Shown: positions 17,502 to 25,570, counted from the stretch's first letter. The stretch: DNA of 64,000 bases from Spirochaetota bacterium (GCA_018262985.1 JADFDI010000006.1:62001-126000), one strand, 5' to 3'. The notes: generated by a model from the letters alone, not told the origin. A program made the numbers and translations.

Positions 17502-18312
17502 GCAGAACCTCCGCGCAGGGCAGGCGCAGGGTCTCGATGGACCGCGCCCGCCCGGAATCCTCTATTTCCACGACGCAGCCCTGAAGCTCGAGGCTTCCGC
17601 CCGCGTCCTTGGCCCAATTCGGCACGCCCGTGAGGTACTCGGCCACGCGCATCTCCGGGTCCAGGCCGCCCACGGAATCCCGGCTGCCGGTCCTGCCCGC
17701 GTCGGTCAGGAAGGCCGTACCCGCCTGGGTGACGACCGGGTCGGCGGTCTGGACGCGCCCGTGCGAACCGATCAGGACCGCCGCCCTCCCGTCGATATGG
17801 GCGAGCAGGGTCCGCTTCTCGGCGGTGGTCGACGCGTGGAAATCCACGAACACGAGCGGCCTGGCGGGCGCGGCTTCCGCGCGCATGCGCTCGAGTACCG
17901 CGTCGAAAGCCCGCAAGGGATTCTCGAGGTGGGTCCGGGAAAAGCCCGACTGGCCCTGGAGAACCATGACGCCGAGCAGGACCGGCCCGACGCGCACCAG
18001 GCGCCAGCCCTTGCCGGGAACCCCTCCCTCGGGATAGTTGGCCGGCCTGAGCAACCATGGCGAGGTCGGGAAGAGCTCGACGATGTCCTTCTTGATGAAG
18101 GCCCCGTCGCCCGTCGTGACCGTGCCGGCGCCCAGCTTGCGCAGGTATCCGGCGTGCTGCTTTCCGAGCCCCGAGCCGCCGGTGGCGCCGTCGCCGCACA
18201 CGATTACGTGATCGACGCGCCGTTCGGCCACCAGAGGCGGCAGGAGCTTCCTGAGGGTGAATACGCCGGACTTGCCGACCAGCTCGGCCACGTAGAGAAT
18301 CCTTGTCGCCAC
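17494..18312 (-). CDS. YmdB-family metallophosphoesterase with altered metal ligands
   Basis: 272-residue calcineurin-like phosphoesterase of the TIGR00282/YmdB group; B. subtilis YmdB hydrolyses 2',3'- and 3',5'-cAMP. Family landmarks are recognisable: RILYVAELVGKSG at the N-terminus, VIVCGDGATGGSGLG, AGTVTTGDGAFIKKD, FVDFHASTTAEK and LIGSHGRVQTAD. Several expected ligands differ: Asp in the first motif is Glu, the NGEN-like motif reads CGDG, the GNH motif reads GDG, and the second His of THTH/HVQTAD is Arg. The single conserved His in FVDFHA and in GSH remain. Activity may therefore be changed or lost. The GTG start lies six bases after a TATTTT box, so the transcript is probably leaderless. 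Confidence 0.82.
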   Translation of the reverse strand: MATRILYVAELVGKSGVFTLRKLLPPLVAERRVDHVIVCGDGATGGSGLGKQHAGYLRKLGAGTVTTGDGAFIKKDIVELFPTSPWLLRPANYPEGGVPGKGWRLVRVGPVLLGVMVLQGQSGFSRTHLENPLRAFDAVLERMRAEAAPARPLVFVDFHASTTAEKRTLLAHIDGRAAVLIGSHGRVQTADPVVTQAGTAFLTDAGRTGSRDSVGGLDPEMRVAEYLTGVPNWAKDAGGSLELQGCVVEIEDSGRARSIETLRLPCAEVLRD

Positions 18313-18318
18313 GGTCAG

Positions 18319-18348
18319 AAAATACCCCGGAGCGGGAGCCGGGGGCAA
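18319..18348 (-). promoter_or_regulatory. Promoter for the YmdB-like gene (leaderless spacing)
   Basis: On the minus strand TTGCCC, an 18-base spacer and TATTTT, followed by six bases and the GTG start codon at 18312. Confidence 0.5.
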
Positions 18349-18404
18349 GCGGTCGTCGAGGCCGCAAGGCCGATCCCGTCAGGCGAGCAGGTTACGAGGC
18401 CGGC

Positions 18405-18902
18405 TCACTGGGCTTCGTAGCGCTCGACCTCGTCGTGGACGTACTCGAGGACCATGCCGACCTCGCGGAACATCGCCTCGCTCTCGGCCGCGTCATGGTA
18501 GCGACGCTCGCAGACCACCCTGACGATGCCGCAGTTGATGATCATCATGGCGCAGGAGCGACACGGGGTCATGCGGCAGTAGAGCGTGGCGCCCTCGATC
18601 GGCGTGCCGCGCCGGGCCGCCTGGCAGATCGCGTTCTGCTCGGCGTGGACGGTGCGTACGCAGTGCGTCGACGTCGTCCCGTCCTCGTTGACGAGGCGCT
18701 TCAGCTTGTGTCCGGCTTCGTCGCAATGCGGAAGCCCCGACGGCGCGCCGACGTAGCCGGTGGCCAGCACCTGGTGGTCGCGCGCGATGACGCAACCCGA
18801 GCGGCCGCGGTCGCAGGTGGCCCGCTTCGCGATGGCGTTGGCCACCTCCATGAAATACTCGTCCCAGGATGGCCGCCTGTACGCTTCATCCGCCCCGCCC
18901 AT
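18405..18902 (-). CDS. dCMP / cytidine deaminase-family zinc enzyme (ComEB-like)
   Basis: Predicted to deaminate dCMP to dUMP for thymidylate synthesis. 165 residues. Zinc-site motifs TVHAEQNAI (HAE) and [10 protein letters not shown] (PCxxC) are intact, and [12 protein letters not shown] before them is typical of the dCMP deaminase subgroup. The ATG has a purine-rich GGGAGGGAGG site. A minus-strand promoter (TTGACC with AATAGT) can be seen at about 18980-19003. Confidence 0.92.
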   Translation of the reverse strand: MGGADEAYRRPSWDEYFMEVANAIAKRATCDRGRSGCVIARDHQVLATGYVGAPSGLPHCDEAGHKLKRLVNEDGTTSTHCVRTVHAEQNAICQAARRGTPIEGATLYCRMTPCRSCAMMIINCGIVRVVCERRYHDAAESEAMFREVGMVLEYVHDEVERYEAQ

Positions 18903-18951
18903 GCAGCCTCCCTCCCGGGGTCCGTCCCTCTTCCGGGATCCGTTCCTCTTC

Positions 18952-18965
18952 CGAGCTCTGTCCCC
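18952..18965 (-). repeat. REP-like short repeat copy 1
   Basis: CGAGCTCTGTCCCC, the reverse complement of GGGGACAGAGCTCG. It lies just upstream of the dCMP deaminase gene beside two imperfect TCCGTYCCTCTTCCG units. This is the only copy found before 30 kb. Confidence 0.75.
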
Positions 18966-19025
18966 GGGAGCACACTATTGGCCATGGCCCGCGGGGGGTC
19001 AAGACGCCCGCGCGGCGCGGCTCGC

Positions 19026-19054
19026 TTGCCCCGACGGCGCCCCTGCGCTACGAT
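19026..19054 (+). promoter_or_regulatory. Promoter for the prolyl isomerase
   Basis: TTGCCC (19026-19031), 17-base spacer, TACGAT (19049-19054), with a leader of about 23 bases holding GGAGG. Confidence 0.5.
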
Positions 19055-19083
19055 GCGCCATCACATCCGGTTCCGGAGGAATC

Positions 19084-20121
19084 ATGCCCCTGCTTCGCAC
19101 CGCGCGCCGCGCAGGCGTCGCCCTCATCCTGCCCTTCCTTCTCGTCATTTCGCTCGCCGCCTGCGGCGCGCAATCGCTCGACCTGGCCGACGGCCTCTAC
19201 GCGCGCATCCGCACGGCCAAAGGCGACATCGTGCTCCGCCTGGAACCGGCCAAGGCGCCGCTCGCCGTGGCGAATTTCGTCGGCCTGGCGGAGGGCACGC
19301 TCGACGCGAGCGCGGGCAAGCGCTTCTACGACGGCCTGACCTTCCACCGCGTCATCGCGGACTTCATGATCCAGGGCGGCGATCCGCAGGGCGACGGCTC
19401 CGGCGACCCCGGCTACTCCTTCCCCGACGAGTTCGACCCGACCCTGCGCCACGACGGTCCGGGCGTCCTCTCGATGGCCAACTCCGGCCCCTCGACGAAC
19501 GGCTCGCAGTTCTTCATCACCCACGTGGCGACTCCCTGGCTCGACGACGCCCACACGGTGTTCGGTCGCGTCGTCTCGGGCCAGGACGTGGTCGACGCCA
19601 TCGCGCAGGGCGATCGCATGGACAAGGTCGAGATCCTGCGGGTGGGAGCGGAATTCAAAGGCTACAAGGTGGATCAGGCGCGCTGGGACGAGCTGGCCGC
19701 CAAGGCGGTCTTCGCGGCCAACGAGCGCGCCAAGCTGGTCCGCGAAACCATGATCGCCGGATTCAGGACCAAGATGCCGGACCTGGTCGAAGGGCCGCGT
19801 GGACTCCTTTACAAGGTGCTCAAGGAAGGCACGGGCAAGCCGCCGCTCCGCGGTTCGCTGGTCAAGGTGGAGTACAAGGGGATGCTGGCGGACGGCCGCG
19901 TGTTCGACATGTCGAGCGCGCACGGCGGTCCCTTCGAGTTCGAGGCGGGTTTCGGCTACGTCATCCCCGGCATGGATTTCACCGTGCTGGAGATGAAACT
20001 CGGCGAAACCCGATGGGTGGCCATACCGCCGGAGCTGGCTTACGGATCGCAGGGAGCCGGCGGCGTCATTCCCCCGAACGCCTGGATCGTCTTCGAGCTG
20101 ACGCTGGTCGCCATCGAGTAA
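19084..20121 (+). CDS. Dual-domain peptidyl-prolyl isomerase lipoprotein (cyclophilin + FKBP)
   Basis: Predicted envelope chaperone of 345 residues. The signal peptide ends in a lipobox (SLAAC). Residues about 35-195 are a cyclophilin domain ([39 protein letters not shown]). Residues about 240-345 are an FKBP domain ([49 protein letters not shown]). The joining of both isomerase families in one chain is known as a dual-family immunophilin and is rare in bacteria. ATG at 19084 has GGAGG six bases upstream. A GC-rich hairpin follows the stop. Confidence 0.93.
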   Translation: MPLLRTARRAGVALILPFLLVISLAACGAQSLDLADGLYARIRTAKGDIVLRLEPAKAPLAVANFVGLAEGTLDASAGKRFYDGLTFHRVIADFMIQGGDPQGDGSGDPGYSFPDEFDPTLRHDGPGVLSMANSGPSTNGSQFFITHVATPWLDDAHTVFGRVVSGQDVVDAIAQGDRMDKVEILRVGAEFKGYKVDQARWDELAAKAVFAANERAKLVRETMIAGFRTKMPDLVEGPRGLLYKVLKEGTGKPPLRGSLVKVEYKGMLADGRVFDMSSAHGGPFEFEAGFGYVIPGMDFTVLEMKLGETRWVAIPPELAYGSQGAGGVIPPNAWIVFELTLVAIE

Positions 20122-20151
20122 TCGACCGCCGCCGCGGCGTCACGAAGGAAA

Positions 20152-20187
20152 CGGGGCGGCAAGGGAACCCGGTCCCTCGCCGCCCCG
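20152..20187. terminator. Strong hairpin between convergent genes
   Basis: CGGGGCGGC pairs with GCCGCCCCG, and inside it AGGGA pairs with TCCCT around a short loop. There is no U-tract, so it may be a terminator that needs other factors or simply shields both 3' ends. Confidence 0.5.
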
Positions 20188-20215
20188 CTCCTCGCCCGCC
20201 GGCGTTCCGTCGCGC

Positions 20216-21190
20216 TCAAACGTCCTGTTTCGACGCTTCCTCGTCCTTGAGCGTCCAGCGTCCGTCCACGTGCTGGAAGCGGGAGGATTCCACCGTGAGG
20301 GTGCGGCCGTCCTCGCCGTGGAGTCGGATGCGGCCCGCCGGCACGTTGATCTCCACGACGCGGAACAGCGTTCCGTCGTAGGTGAAGCGGGCGCCCTCGG
20401 ACGGGATGCGCCGGCGCTCCTCGCGGTAGAAGCCGTACTCGTAGGCCAGGCAGCAGAGCAGCCGTCCGCAGGGGCCGGAAATCTTCATCGAGTTGAGGGA
20501 GAGGTTCTGGTCCTTCGCCATCTTGATGCTGACCGGGTTGAGCTTGTCGCTGACGCCGTGGCAGCAGAGCGCGCGGCCGCAGACGCCGCAGCCGCCGGTA
20601 ACGCGGGCCTCGTCGCGCACGCCGATCTGCCTGAGCTCGATCCGCGTCCGGAAAACGCCCACCAGGTCCTTCACCAGCTCCCGGAAGTCGACGCGCGATT
20701 CCGCGGCGAAGAAAAAGAGGATCTTCGGCTCGTCGAGGACGTAATGGGCGGACACCAGCTTCATCGAAAGGCGATGCGTCTCGATCTTCTTGCGGCAGAC
20801 CTCGAAGGCGTGCTCCTCCTTCGGCCGGTTCTGCTCGCGACGCTCGAGGTCGGCGCTCCCCGCGAGGCGGTCGATCTTGACGACATCGTCGGGAGCGAGG
20901 TAGCCGGGATTGCGCACTATGCCGAGCACCTTGCAGATATCCTTGCCGTAACGGGTCTGCAACACCACGAGGGCGCCGGGCTCGAGCGGCTCCGGCTCCT
21001 CCCTCCATGCGTAGAACGTCTCGCGGGCGTGCTCGAGCTGTACCCGGTAGAGCGGTTCGGGCAGGCTTTTGCCGGAGCGGTCCTTGGGAGCGCGGCTTTC
21101 GTCCTCCCGCTCCTCGTGGGCCGACCCGGCGTGCTCGTCCTCCAAATGCCTGAGCTCGTCCTCGGACTGCTCGTGTTCGTAATCGGGCAT
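20216..21190 (-). CDS. ricT: PSP1 C-terminal domain protein (RicT/YaaT-like)
   Basis: 324 residues. The central PSP1 domain has the Cys-rich iron-sulfur ligating blocks GGCGVCGRALCC and GPCGRLLCCLAYEYGFY typical of RicT/YaaT, which in Bacillus forms an Fe-S-containing complex (RicAFT) promoting mRNA maturation. The N-terminal 40 residues and the far C-terminus (HVDGRWTLKDEEASK) are charged extensions. AGGAGC lies ten bases before the ATG. It sits directly after yaaR, as in Firmicutes, in a cluster with bactofilin and an M23 peptidase. Its job in this organism is inferred only from the family. Confidence 0.92.
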   Translation of the reverse strand: MPDYEHEQSEDELRHLEDEHAGSAHEEREDESRAPKDRSGKSLPEPLYRVQLEHARETFYAWREEPEPLEPGALVVLQTRYGKDICKVLGIVRNPGYLAPDDVVKIDRLAGSADLERREQNRPKEEHAFEVCRKKIETHRLSMKLVSAHYVLDEPKILFFFAAESRVDFRELVKDLVGVFRTRIELRQIGVRDEARVTGGCGVCGRALCCHGVSDKLNPVSIKMAKDQNLSLNSMKISGPCGRLLCCLAYEYGFYREERRRIPSEGARFTYDGTLFRVVEINVPAGRIRLHGEDGRTLTVESSRFQHVDGRWTLKDEEASKQDV

Positions 21191-21200
21191 CGTATAGCTC

Positions 21201-21728
21201 CTAGCTCAAGAGGTCGACGAGCAGACCGGAGATCTCGTCGACCTTGCGCAGTATTTCCAACTTGTCGCGCTGTCCCGCCATGATTTCCGCCGCGAGGCGC
21301 TCGAGCTTCGCGTCGATGACCGCCAGCGCCGTGTACTTCTTCCGCTTCAGGATATTGCCACCGCTCGTGCGTTCCTCGACGGCGTAAACCTTGTCGACCA
21401 CATGCCGGACGAAGGCCCTGACCGCGCCTTTATAGGCGAGGATGGCGTCGGCGCTCGGGTTCCTCGAAAGCGCGTCGCCGAGCCGGTGCACCTCGTCGAG
21501 CAGGACTTCGACCGCCTGGTTCGCCTCTACCGTTCCGGGAGCGGCGACGCTTCCGGCGGCCCCGGCATCGAGCTCGTCCTCCGCCCCCGAAGCCTCGTCG
21601 GCCTTGCCGAGCAGGGCTCGGAAGGAGAGCCGTTCCTTCGCTCCCTTTCGCTCGCCGCGAGCGCTCTTGCCGGACAGCGAAGGCACGAGCCCGGCGAGGA
21701 TGTTGTCCTGAAGCCCTACTTTTTCCAT
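21201..21728 (-). CDS. YaaR-family protein (DUF327)
   Basis: 175-residue mostly helical soluble protein. The first 65 residues are low-complexity; the conserved helical core runs from about 70 to the end (LLDEVHRLGDALSRNPSADAI, VRAFVRHVVDKVYAVEER, KKYTALAVIDAKLERLA). Function unknown in the family, but it is regularly encoded beside RicT/YaaT, as here, ten bases upstream of ricT. Its start overlaps the end of the bactofilin gene by 13 bases. Confidence 0.88.
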   Translation of the reverse strand: MEKVGLQDNILAGLVPSLSGKSARGERKGAKERLSFRALLGKADEASGAEDELDAGAAGSVAAPGTVEANQAVEVLLDEVHRLGDALSRNPSADAILAYKGAVRAFVRHVVDKVYAVEERTSGGNILKRKKYTALAVIDAKLERLAAEIMAGQRDKLEILRKVDEISGLLVDLLS

Positions 21729-22156
21729 GAGCGGTTTTCCCCGCCGCCCGGACCGGACTCCGGCACTCGGGTGCCGTGGGCCTTCACGAACGCGAGGAGC
21801 GCCTCCTCCACGCCCTTCCCCGGTCCCGAAGCCCGGATGTCGCCATGGACGACGGCGCCTTCGGCGGCGTCGAAAACCGGGGCGAAGACGTTGCCGACGA
21901 CGACGGCGCCTTCGAGCAGCACCGCCCGGTCGAGCACCACGACATCGCCCTTCACGAGACCGCCGATGATGACGGATCTGGCCTGTATGTCGGCGCCTAC
22001 CCGACCCTTGCCGCCCACCACCACCTTGCCGCTGGCGCGCACCGCCCCCGCCACGTCCCCGTCGATGCGGAGCATGCCGGAAACGACGAGGTCGCCGGTC
22101 ACCGAGGAACCGGCGCCGACCAGGGTATTGACGATGACGTCACGGGATTCGGCCAT
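21716..22156 (-). CDS. Bactofilin (polymer-forming cytoskeletal protein)
   Basis: 146 residues. Repetitive beta-helix units rich in V, G and I (SGMLRIDGDVAGAVRASG, VVVGGKGRVGADIQARS, IIGGLVKGDVVVLDRA) form the DUF583 core that polymerises without nucleotide. A short Gly/Pro/charged tail follows. It lies directly downstream of an M23 endopeptidase gene, a pairing known from Helicobacter (CcmA with Csd enzymes) and spirochaetes, where bactofilins set cell curvature by positioning peptidoglycan hydrolases; the same role is inferred. ATG 22156 (MAESRDVIVN) is preferred over an upstream ATG that would overlap the M23 gene. Confidence 0.93.
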   Translation of the reverse strand: MAESRDVIVNTLVGAGSSVTGDLVVSGMLRIDGDVAGAVRASGKVVVGGKGRVGADIQARSVIIGGLVKGDVVVLDRAVLLEGAVVVGNVFAPVFDAAEGAVVHGDIRASGPGKGVEEALLAFVKAHGTRVPESGPGGGENRSWKK

Positions 22157-22188
22157 GCTGGAATGGTATCGGAGCGCGGGCGCCCGAG

Positions 22189-23208
22189 TCAACGCGCGGC
22201 GCTGCGGAGGTGCAGGAAGCGGAGCGGGTCGATCGTCTCGGTGCCGAGGTGGACCTCGTAATGGAGGTGCGGTCCCGTGGAAATGCCCGTGTTGCCGATG
22301 CGGCCGATCGGCTGCCCCTGGCGGACCACCTGGCCCTTCGTCACGAGCGACACCTGCATATGGGCATAACGGGTGAAGAACCCGTGCTTGTGCATGATGA
22401 TGACGTAGTTGCCGTAGCCGGTGTCGCTGGCTACCGTGACCACGGTGCCGTCGGCCGTGGCCAGTATCGGATCGCCGGAACGGAAGGTGGAAATGTCGAG
22501 GCCTTGATGGAGGTACCAGTAGCCGAAGAGCGGATGCTCGTTCTGCCCGTAATACATGGAGATGTGCCCGATGCCGCCCTGGATCGGCCAGATGTTGGGG
22601 ATCTCCGAGAGGGTCGACTCCTGCGCCTCCATGAGGGCGCCGAGCTCCTCGAGCGGCTTGATGGCCTTGTCGAGGTAACCGGCCACCTGGCGGATGGCGC
22701 CCACCTCGCGCAGGCTGCCGGTTCCGAGGTCCTGGACGTCGAAGAAGGCGGCGAGGTCGCCGTCGCGGGAGGAATCCGAGGCATCGGAAATCTTGACCCC
22801 GATGCGCGAAAGCGTGGTCGCCAGGGCCGTCTCGAAGGCGCGGGCGGAACGAACGAGGCCCGTGGTCTCGTCGCGGAGGGCGTCGAGATCCTCGCGGGTC
22901 TCCTGGAGGGTGTCCGCCTTGCCGGCGAGCGCGAGGCTGGCGTCGGTGTAGCGGACGGACGAGTAGACGAGCAGGCCGAGCCCGGCCACCAGCGCCAAGG
23001 CGATGGCCACGAGGCCGTAAAAGCTGAGCTGGAAGTTGACGATGCGTTTTTCGGTATGGGGCACGAACATGACGGTCAACTTCTGCCGACCGACCCTGTT
23101 GACCTTGCCGGCGGCATCGCCGACCGCCCGGGCGGCGTCGCCGACGGCCGTGCCGACCTTCCTGGCAATGCCGTTCTCGAGCTTCTTGTATTTTTTCAGC
23201 GTCGACAC
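22189..23208 (-). CDS. M23-family peptidoglycan endopeptidase, membrane anchored
   Basis: About 339 residues. The N-terminal cytoplasmic stretch is basic, one membrane helix lies at about 63-84 (FYGLVAIALALVAGLGLLVYS), then a helical coiled region (DTLQETREDLDALRDET), then the LytM/M23 domain at about 215-335. Zinc and catalytic residues are intact: HQGLDIS (HxxxD), YAHM and GPHLHYEV (HxH). It should cut peptide crosslinks in the periplasm. Start: GTG at 23208 with GAGAGGAAG just upstream is chosen; a GTG at 23244 lies only three bases after a -10 box. First gene of the bactofilin-yaaR-ricT run. Confidence 0.92.
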   Translation of the reverse strand: MSTLKKYKKLENGIARKVGTAVGDAARAVGDAAGKVNRVGRQKLTVMFVPHTEKRIVNFQLSFYGLVAIALALVAGLGLLVYSSVRYTDASLALAGKADTLQETREDLDALRDETTGLVRSARAFETALATTLSRIGVKISDASDSSRDGDLAAFFDVQDLGTGSLREVGAIRQVAGYLDKAIKPLEELGALMEAQESTLSEIPNIWPIQGGIGHISMYYGQNEHPLFGYWYLHQGLDISTFRSGDPILATADGTVVTVASDTGYGNYVIIMHKHGFFTRYAHMQVSLVTKGQVVRQGQPIGRIGNTGISTGPHLHYEVHLGTETIDPLRFLHLRSAAR

Positions 23209-23247
23209 GCTCTTCCTCTCGATGGTGGGCGGATGACTAGTCACGCT

Positions 23248-23277
23248 ACTCTAGCACTACAAGTATCGGCTTGTCGA
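23248..23277 (-). promoter_or_regulatory. Promoter for the M23-bactofilin cluster
   Basis: On the minus strand TCGACA, an 18-base spacer and TAGAGT. It diverges from the MBL-fold gene promoter 30 bases away. Confidence 0.45.
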
Positions 23278-23306
23278 GGGCTGTCGGCGCCGGAAGAATC
23301 GCGGGC

Positions 23307-23335
23307 TTGGAATGCGGAATCGGCCGATATATAGT
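23307..23335 (+). promoter_or_regulatory. Promoter for the MBL-fold gene (leaderless spacing)
   Basis: TTGGAA (23307-23312), 17-base spacer, TATAGT (23330-23335). Two adjacent ATG codons follow; the second, at 23343, is seven bases after the -10 box. Confidence 0.5.
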
Positions 23336-23342
23336 GGACATG

Positions 23343-24215
23343 ATGGATTCACTGGAAGCAAGGCGCGCCCTCGGGCCCGGGGAAGCCGCGCTCGAGAACG
23401 ACGGACGGCTCTCGTTGCTGTTCGTGGGCGCCGGATCCGCCTTCTCCAAGAAATTCTACCAGAACAACCTGCTCGTGGTGAAAGGGCGCGACCACGCCCT
23501 CGTGGACTGCGGTACGCGGGCGCCCGAGGCGCTCGCGCTCCTGGGCATACCCGTCACCAAGATAAGTACTTACGTCGTCACGCATTCGCACGCCGACCAC
23601 TCGGGGGGCCTCGAGGAGGTGATGCTCCTCAACCGCTACGTCACGAAGCGCAAGCCCCGCATCGTGGTCGCCGGACGCTACGCGCGGCATCTATGGAAGC
23701 GGACCCTCGCCGGCGGCGCGGCCTACAACGAGCGGAAAGGCGGCCGCTGGCTGCGCTTCGAAGACCTCTGGGAACGCGTACCCGTCCGGAAGCTGCGCGG
23801 CGCCGACCGCGAGCGCCAGGTCGCCCTGGTGGGCGGCATCGAATTCCAGCTCTTCCGGACCATGCACATTCCCGACTCCGCGCGCTCGTGGCGCGATTCG
23901 TCCTTGAGCTACGGCGTGGTGATCGACCGGCGCGTCCTCTACACGAGCGATACCCGGTTCGACCCGGACATGGTGAACTCGCTGGACGCGGAATTCGGCT
24001 TCGAGGCCATCTTCCACGACTGCCAGTTCTTCCCCGGCGGGGTGCACGCTTTCATCGAAGAGCTCGGAACCCTGCCGGCCGCGATCAAGGCGAAAACCCG
24101 CCTCATGCACTACGGCGACGCCGCGGACGAAAAGCGGGCGCGCGCGGCCGAACTCGGCTTCGCCGGCTTCGCGGAGCAGTGGACGCCCTACGAGTTCTCC
24201 GGCCCCTCAGACTGA
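23343..24215 (+). CDS. MBL-fold metallohydrolase (RNase Z / phosphodiesterase-like)
   Basis: 290 residues. The HxHxDH zinc motif appears as THSHADHSGG at about residue 80, after a KKFYQNNLLV-VDCG beta-strand block; later ligands are probably in FRTMHIPDS, YTSDTRFD (Asp) and MHYGDA (His). The layout resembles the RNase Z/ElaC-like and cyclic-nucleotide phosphodiesterase-like branch without a substrate-specific arm, so the target cannot be named. Its end overlaps a small opposite-strand gene by 28 bases. Confidence 0.85.
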   Translation: MDSLEARRALGPGEAALENDGRLSLLFVGAGSAFSKKFYQNNLLVVKGRDHALVDCGTRAPEALALLGIPVTKISTYVVTHSHADHSGGLEEVMLLNRYVTKRKPRIVVAGRYARHLWKRTLAGGAAYNERKGGRWLRFEDLWERVPVRKLRGADRERQVALVGGIEFQLFRTMHIPDSARSWRDSSLSYGVVIDRRVLYTSDTRFDPDMVNSLDAEFGFEAIFHDCQFFPGGVHAFIEELGTLPAAIKAKTRLMHYGDAADEKRARAAELGFAGFAEQWTPYEFSGPSD

Positions 24216-24544
24216 GCGCCCTCGAGCGGCGGTTCGACCAGGGTCGCGGGAATGCCCGCGCTCGCGAGCGCCGAGACGAAGCTCCGCGCGGAGCGCCAGG
24301 CTCGGACCCGACCGAGCCCGGCGGAGTCGGAAGGAAGGACGGGCACCAGGCTTACCCGTCCCTTTGAATCCACGCGAGCGCCGTGGAAGCGCGCCTCCGC
24401 GGCGAGGCCGCGGGTTTCGATCAGGAGGCTGAGCGCCTTCATCATCGACGCCGCGTCGAAGGCCGCCCCCCGTGATCCAAGCTCGATGCCGCCCCGCGTT
24501 CCCGGGCTCATGACGTCCTTCGCGTGCTTCCTAGACGTGGCCAT
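24188..24544 (-). CDS. Small hypothetical protein
   Basis: 118 residues from ATG 24544 (MATSRKHAKD). No family recognised. The core GAAFDAASMMKALSLLIETRGLAAEARFHG reads like a folded alpha/beta segment and codon third positions are GC-rich as expected for a real gene. A minus-strand promoter with a perfect TTGACA box lies only a few bases before the ATG. It overlaps the MBL-fold gene end by 28 bases. It is the least certain of the annotated genes. Confidence 0.5.
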   Translation of the reverse strand: MATSRKHAKDVMSPGTRGGIELGSRGAAFDAASMMKALSLLIETRGLAAEARFHGARVDSKGRVSLVPVLPSDSAGLGRVRAWRSARSFVSALASAGIPATLVEPPLEGAQSEGPENS

Positions 24545-24549
24545 AGGCC

Positions 24550-24601
24550 ATACAGCTCCATCCATAGGCAAATTGTCAAGCCGCGAAGCGGGGGCTAGCA
24601 T
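24550..24601. promoter_or_regulatory. Overlapping divergent promoters
   Basis: Plus strand: TTGTCA (24573-24578), 17 bases, TAGCAT (24596-24601), toward the XRE gene. Minus strand: TTGACA (24575-24580), 19 bases, CTGTAT (24550-24555), toward the small hypothetical gene. The two -35 boxes overlap in TTGTCAA, so polymerase binding should be mutually exclusive; autoregulation by the XRE protein is possible. Confidence 0.45.
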
Positions 24602-24624
24602 CCCGCGAGCTTCGCGGAGGTTTC

Positions 24625-24963
24625 GTGACCCAGTTCCAGAGCGTCCTGATAAGGAACCTAAAACGTTATCGGTCGGAATCCGGCCTGACGCAAGCGGGAC
24701 TCGCCGAACTGGCCGGAATCACCACCGGGTACGTCGCCGAAATCGAATCAGGCCGCAAGTACCCCTCCCCGGAACTGCTCGAACGCCTGGCCGTCGCCCT
24801 ATCCGTCCGCCCCTTCAGGCTCTTCATGGCGGACGAGGACCTGGTCGCCCTGGTCCGCTCCGAGCTCGCCTACCTGCTCGCCCCCGAAGGCCCGGACGCC
24901 TTCGTCGCCGAGATGGCGGAGACGCTCCGCAAAAGGCTCCTGCCTCCCGAAACGAAGGATTGA
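24625..24963 (+). CDS. XRE-family DNA-binding regulator
   Basis: 112 residues. A helix-turn-helix of the lambda-repressor kind spans about residues 8-62 (LIRNLKRYRSESGLTQAGLAE, GITTGYVAEIESGRKYPS, LLERLAVALSV). The C-terminal 45 residues are helical and may dimerise. The start codon is GTG with GGAGG six bases upstream. No toxin or phage gene adjoins it. Targets unknown, though the overlapping promoters upstream are natural candidates. Confidence 0.88.
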   Translation: MTQFQSVLIRNLKRYRSESGLTQAGLAELAGITTGYVAEIESGRKYPSPELLERLAVALSVRPFRLFMADEDLVALVRSELAYLLAPEGPDAFVAEMAETLRKRLLPPETKD

Positions 24964-25029
24964 ACCAGCCAGCCCATGGGCTCTTCAAGGATTGGAAGCG
25001 CGAAAGAATCCATGCACGGCGGCGAGCCG

Positions 25030-25526
25030 GGTCGCGAACCTTTCTGCGCGGGGCCTGGCGGCGAAAGAACGCACCCTTTCACTTCGTTCAAGGGCGCAAA
25101 GGTAGATCGACGAAGCCGCGGACCGGCTTCGTCGCCGCGACCGCCTCGGGCGGTCGCGAGCCACCCGCCGCCCTGGACGCTTGGCGGATCGGAAAGCCGG
25201 GTTCGGGTCTTCAGCACGCCGCTGCGCATCCAGGAACCGCGGTGCGGATCAGTCGAAGGCGCGCTTCGAACCGCAGCTCAACCATGCCACCCAAAACAAG
25301 CCCGAGTTTTCCCGCGCCCGCAGGCACGGGGCGTTGCACCCGGAGCGCGCCTTCCCCGTGAAGGCGGCGCGCTTGGGCAAACCCGGCTCTGCGCCTCGCG
25401 GAATCCGGCGACGCGGGGGGGGGCGCGAAACGACGTGCCCATGAACGGTCCCGAGTGAGTGGGCATGTTCTTTCGCGACAGGCCCCCCCGTGGCCGGTTT
25501 GCCTGACGCCCTTCGCCGTATTTGCT
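25030..25526. repeat. Non-coding structured stretch with inverted ends (possible element)
   Basis: The 656 bases between the XRE and NYN genes hold no convincing gene. GGCCTGGCGGCGAAAGAAC at 25052-25070 is an imperfect inverted match to 25467-25484, and 25467-25525 is a diverged copy of the repeat at 11030-11091. Between these ends are several strong hairpins. This looks like a non-autonomous element or its remnant; boundaries are approximate. Confidence 0.5.
25108..25158. repeat. Two adjacent perfect hairpins
   Basis: CGACGAAGCCG / CGGCTTCGTCG (25108-25134, 5-base loop) followed at once by CGCGACCGCC / GGCGGTCGCG (25136-25158, 3-base loop). The first shares CGACGAAG with a hairpin at 25571. 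Confidence 0.8.
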
Positions 25527-25551
25527 AAAAACCCCGCCCTCGCGGGCGGGG
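25527..25551 (-). terminator. Rho-independent terminator for the NYN operon
   Basis: Read on the minus strand, CCCCGCCC with a 4-base loop and GGGCGGGG is followed by five T. It lies about 70 bases after the NYN stop codon. Confidence 0.8.
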
Positions 25552-25570
25552 ACGGCATGCTACAGAAGAT

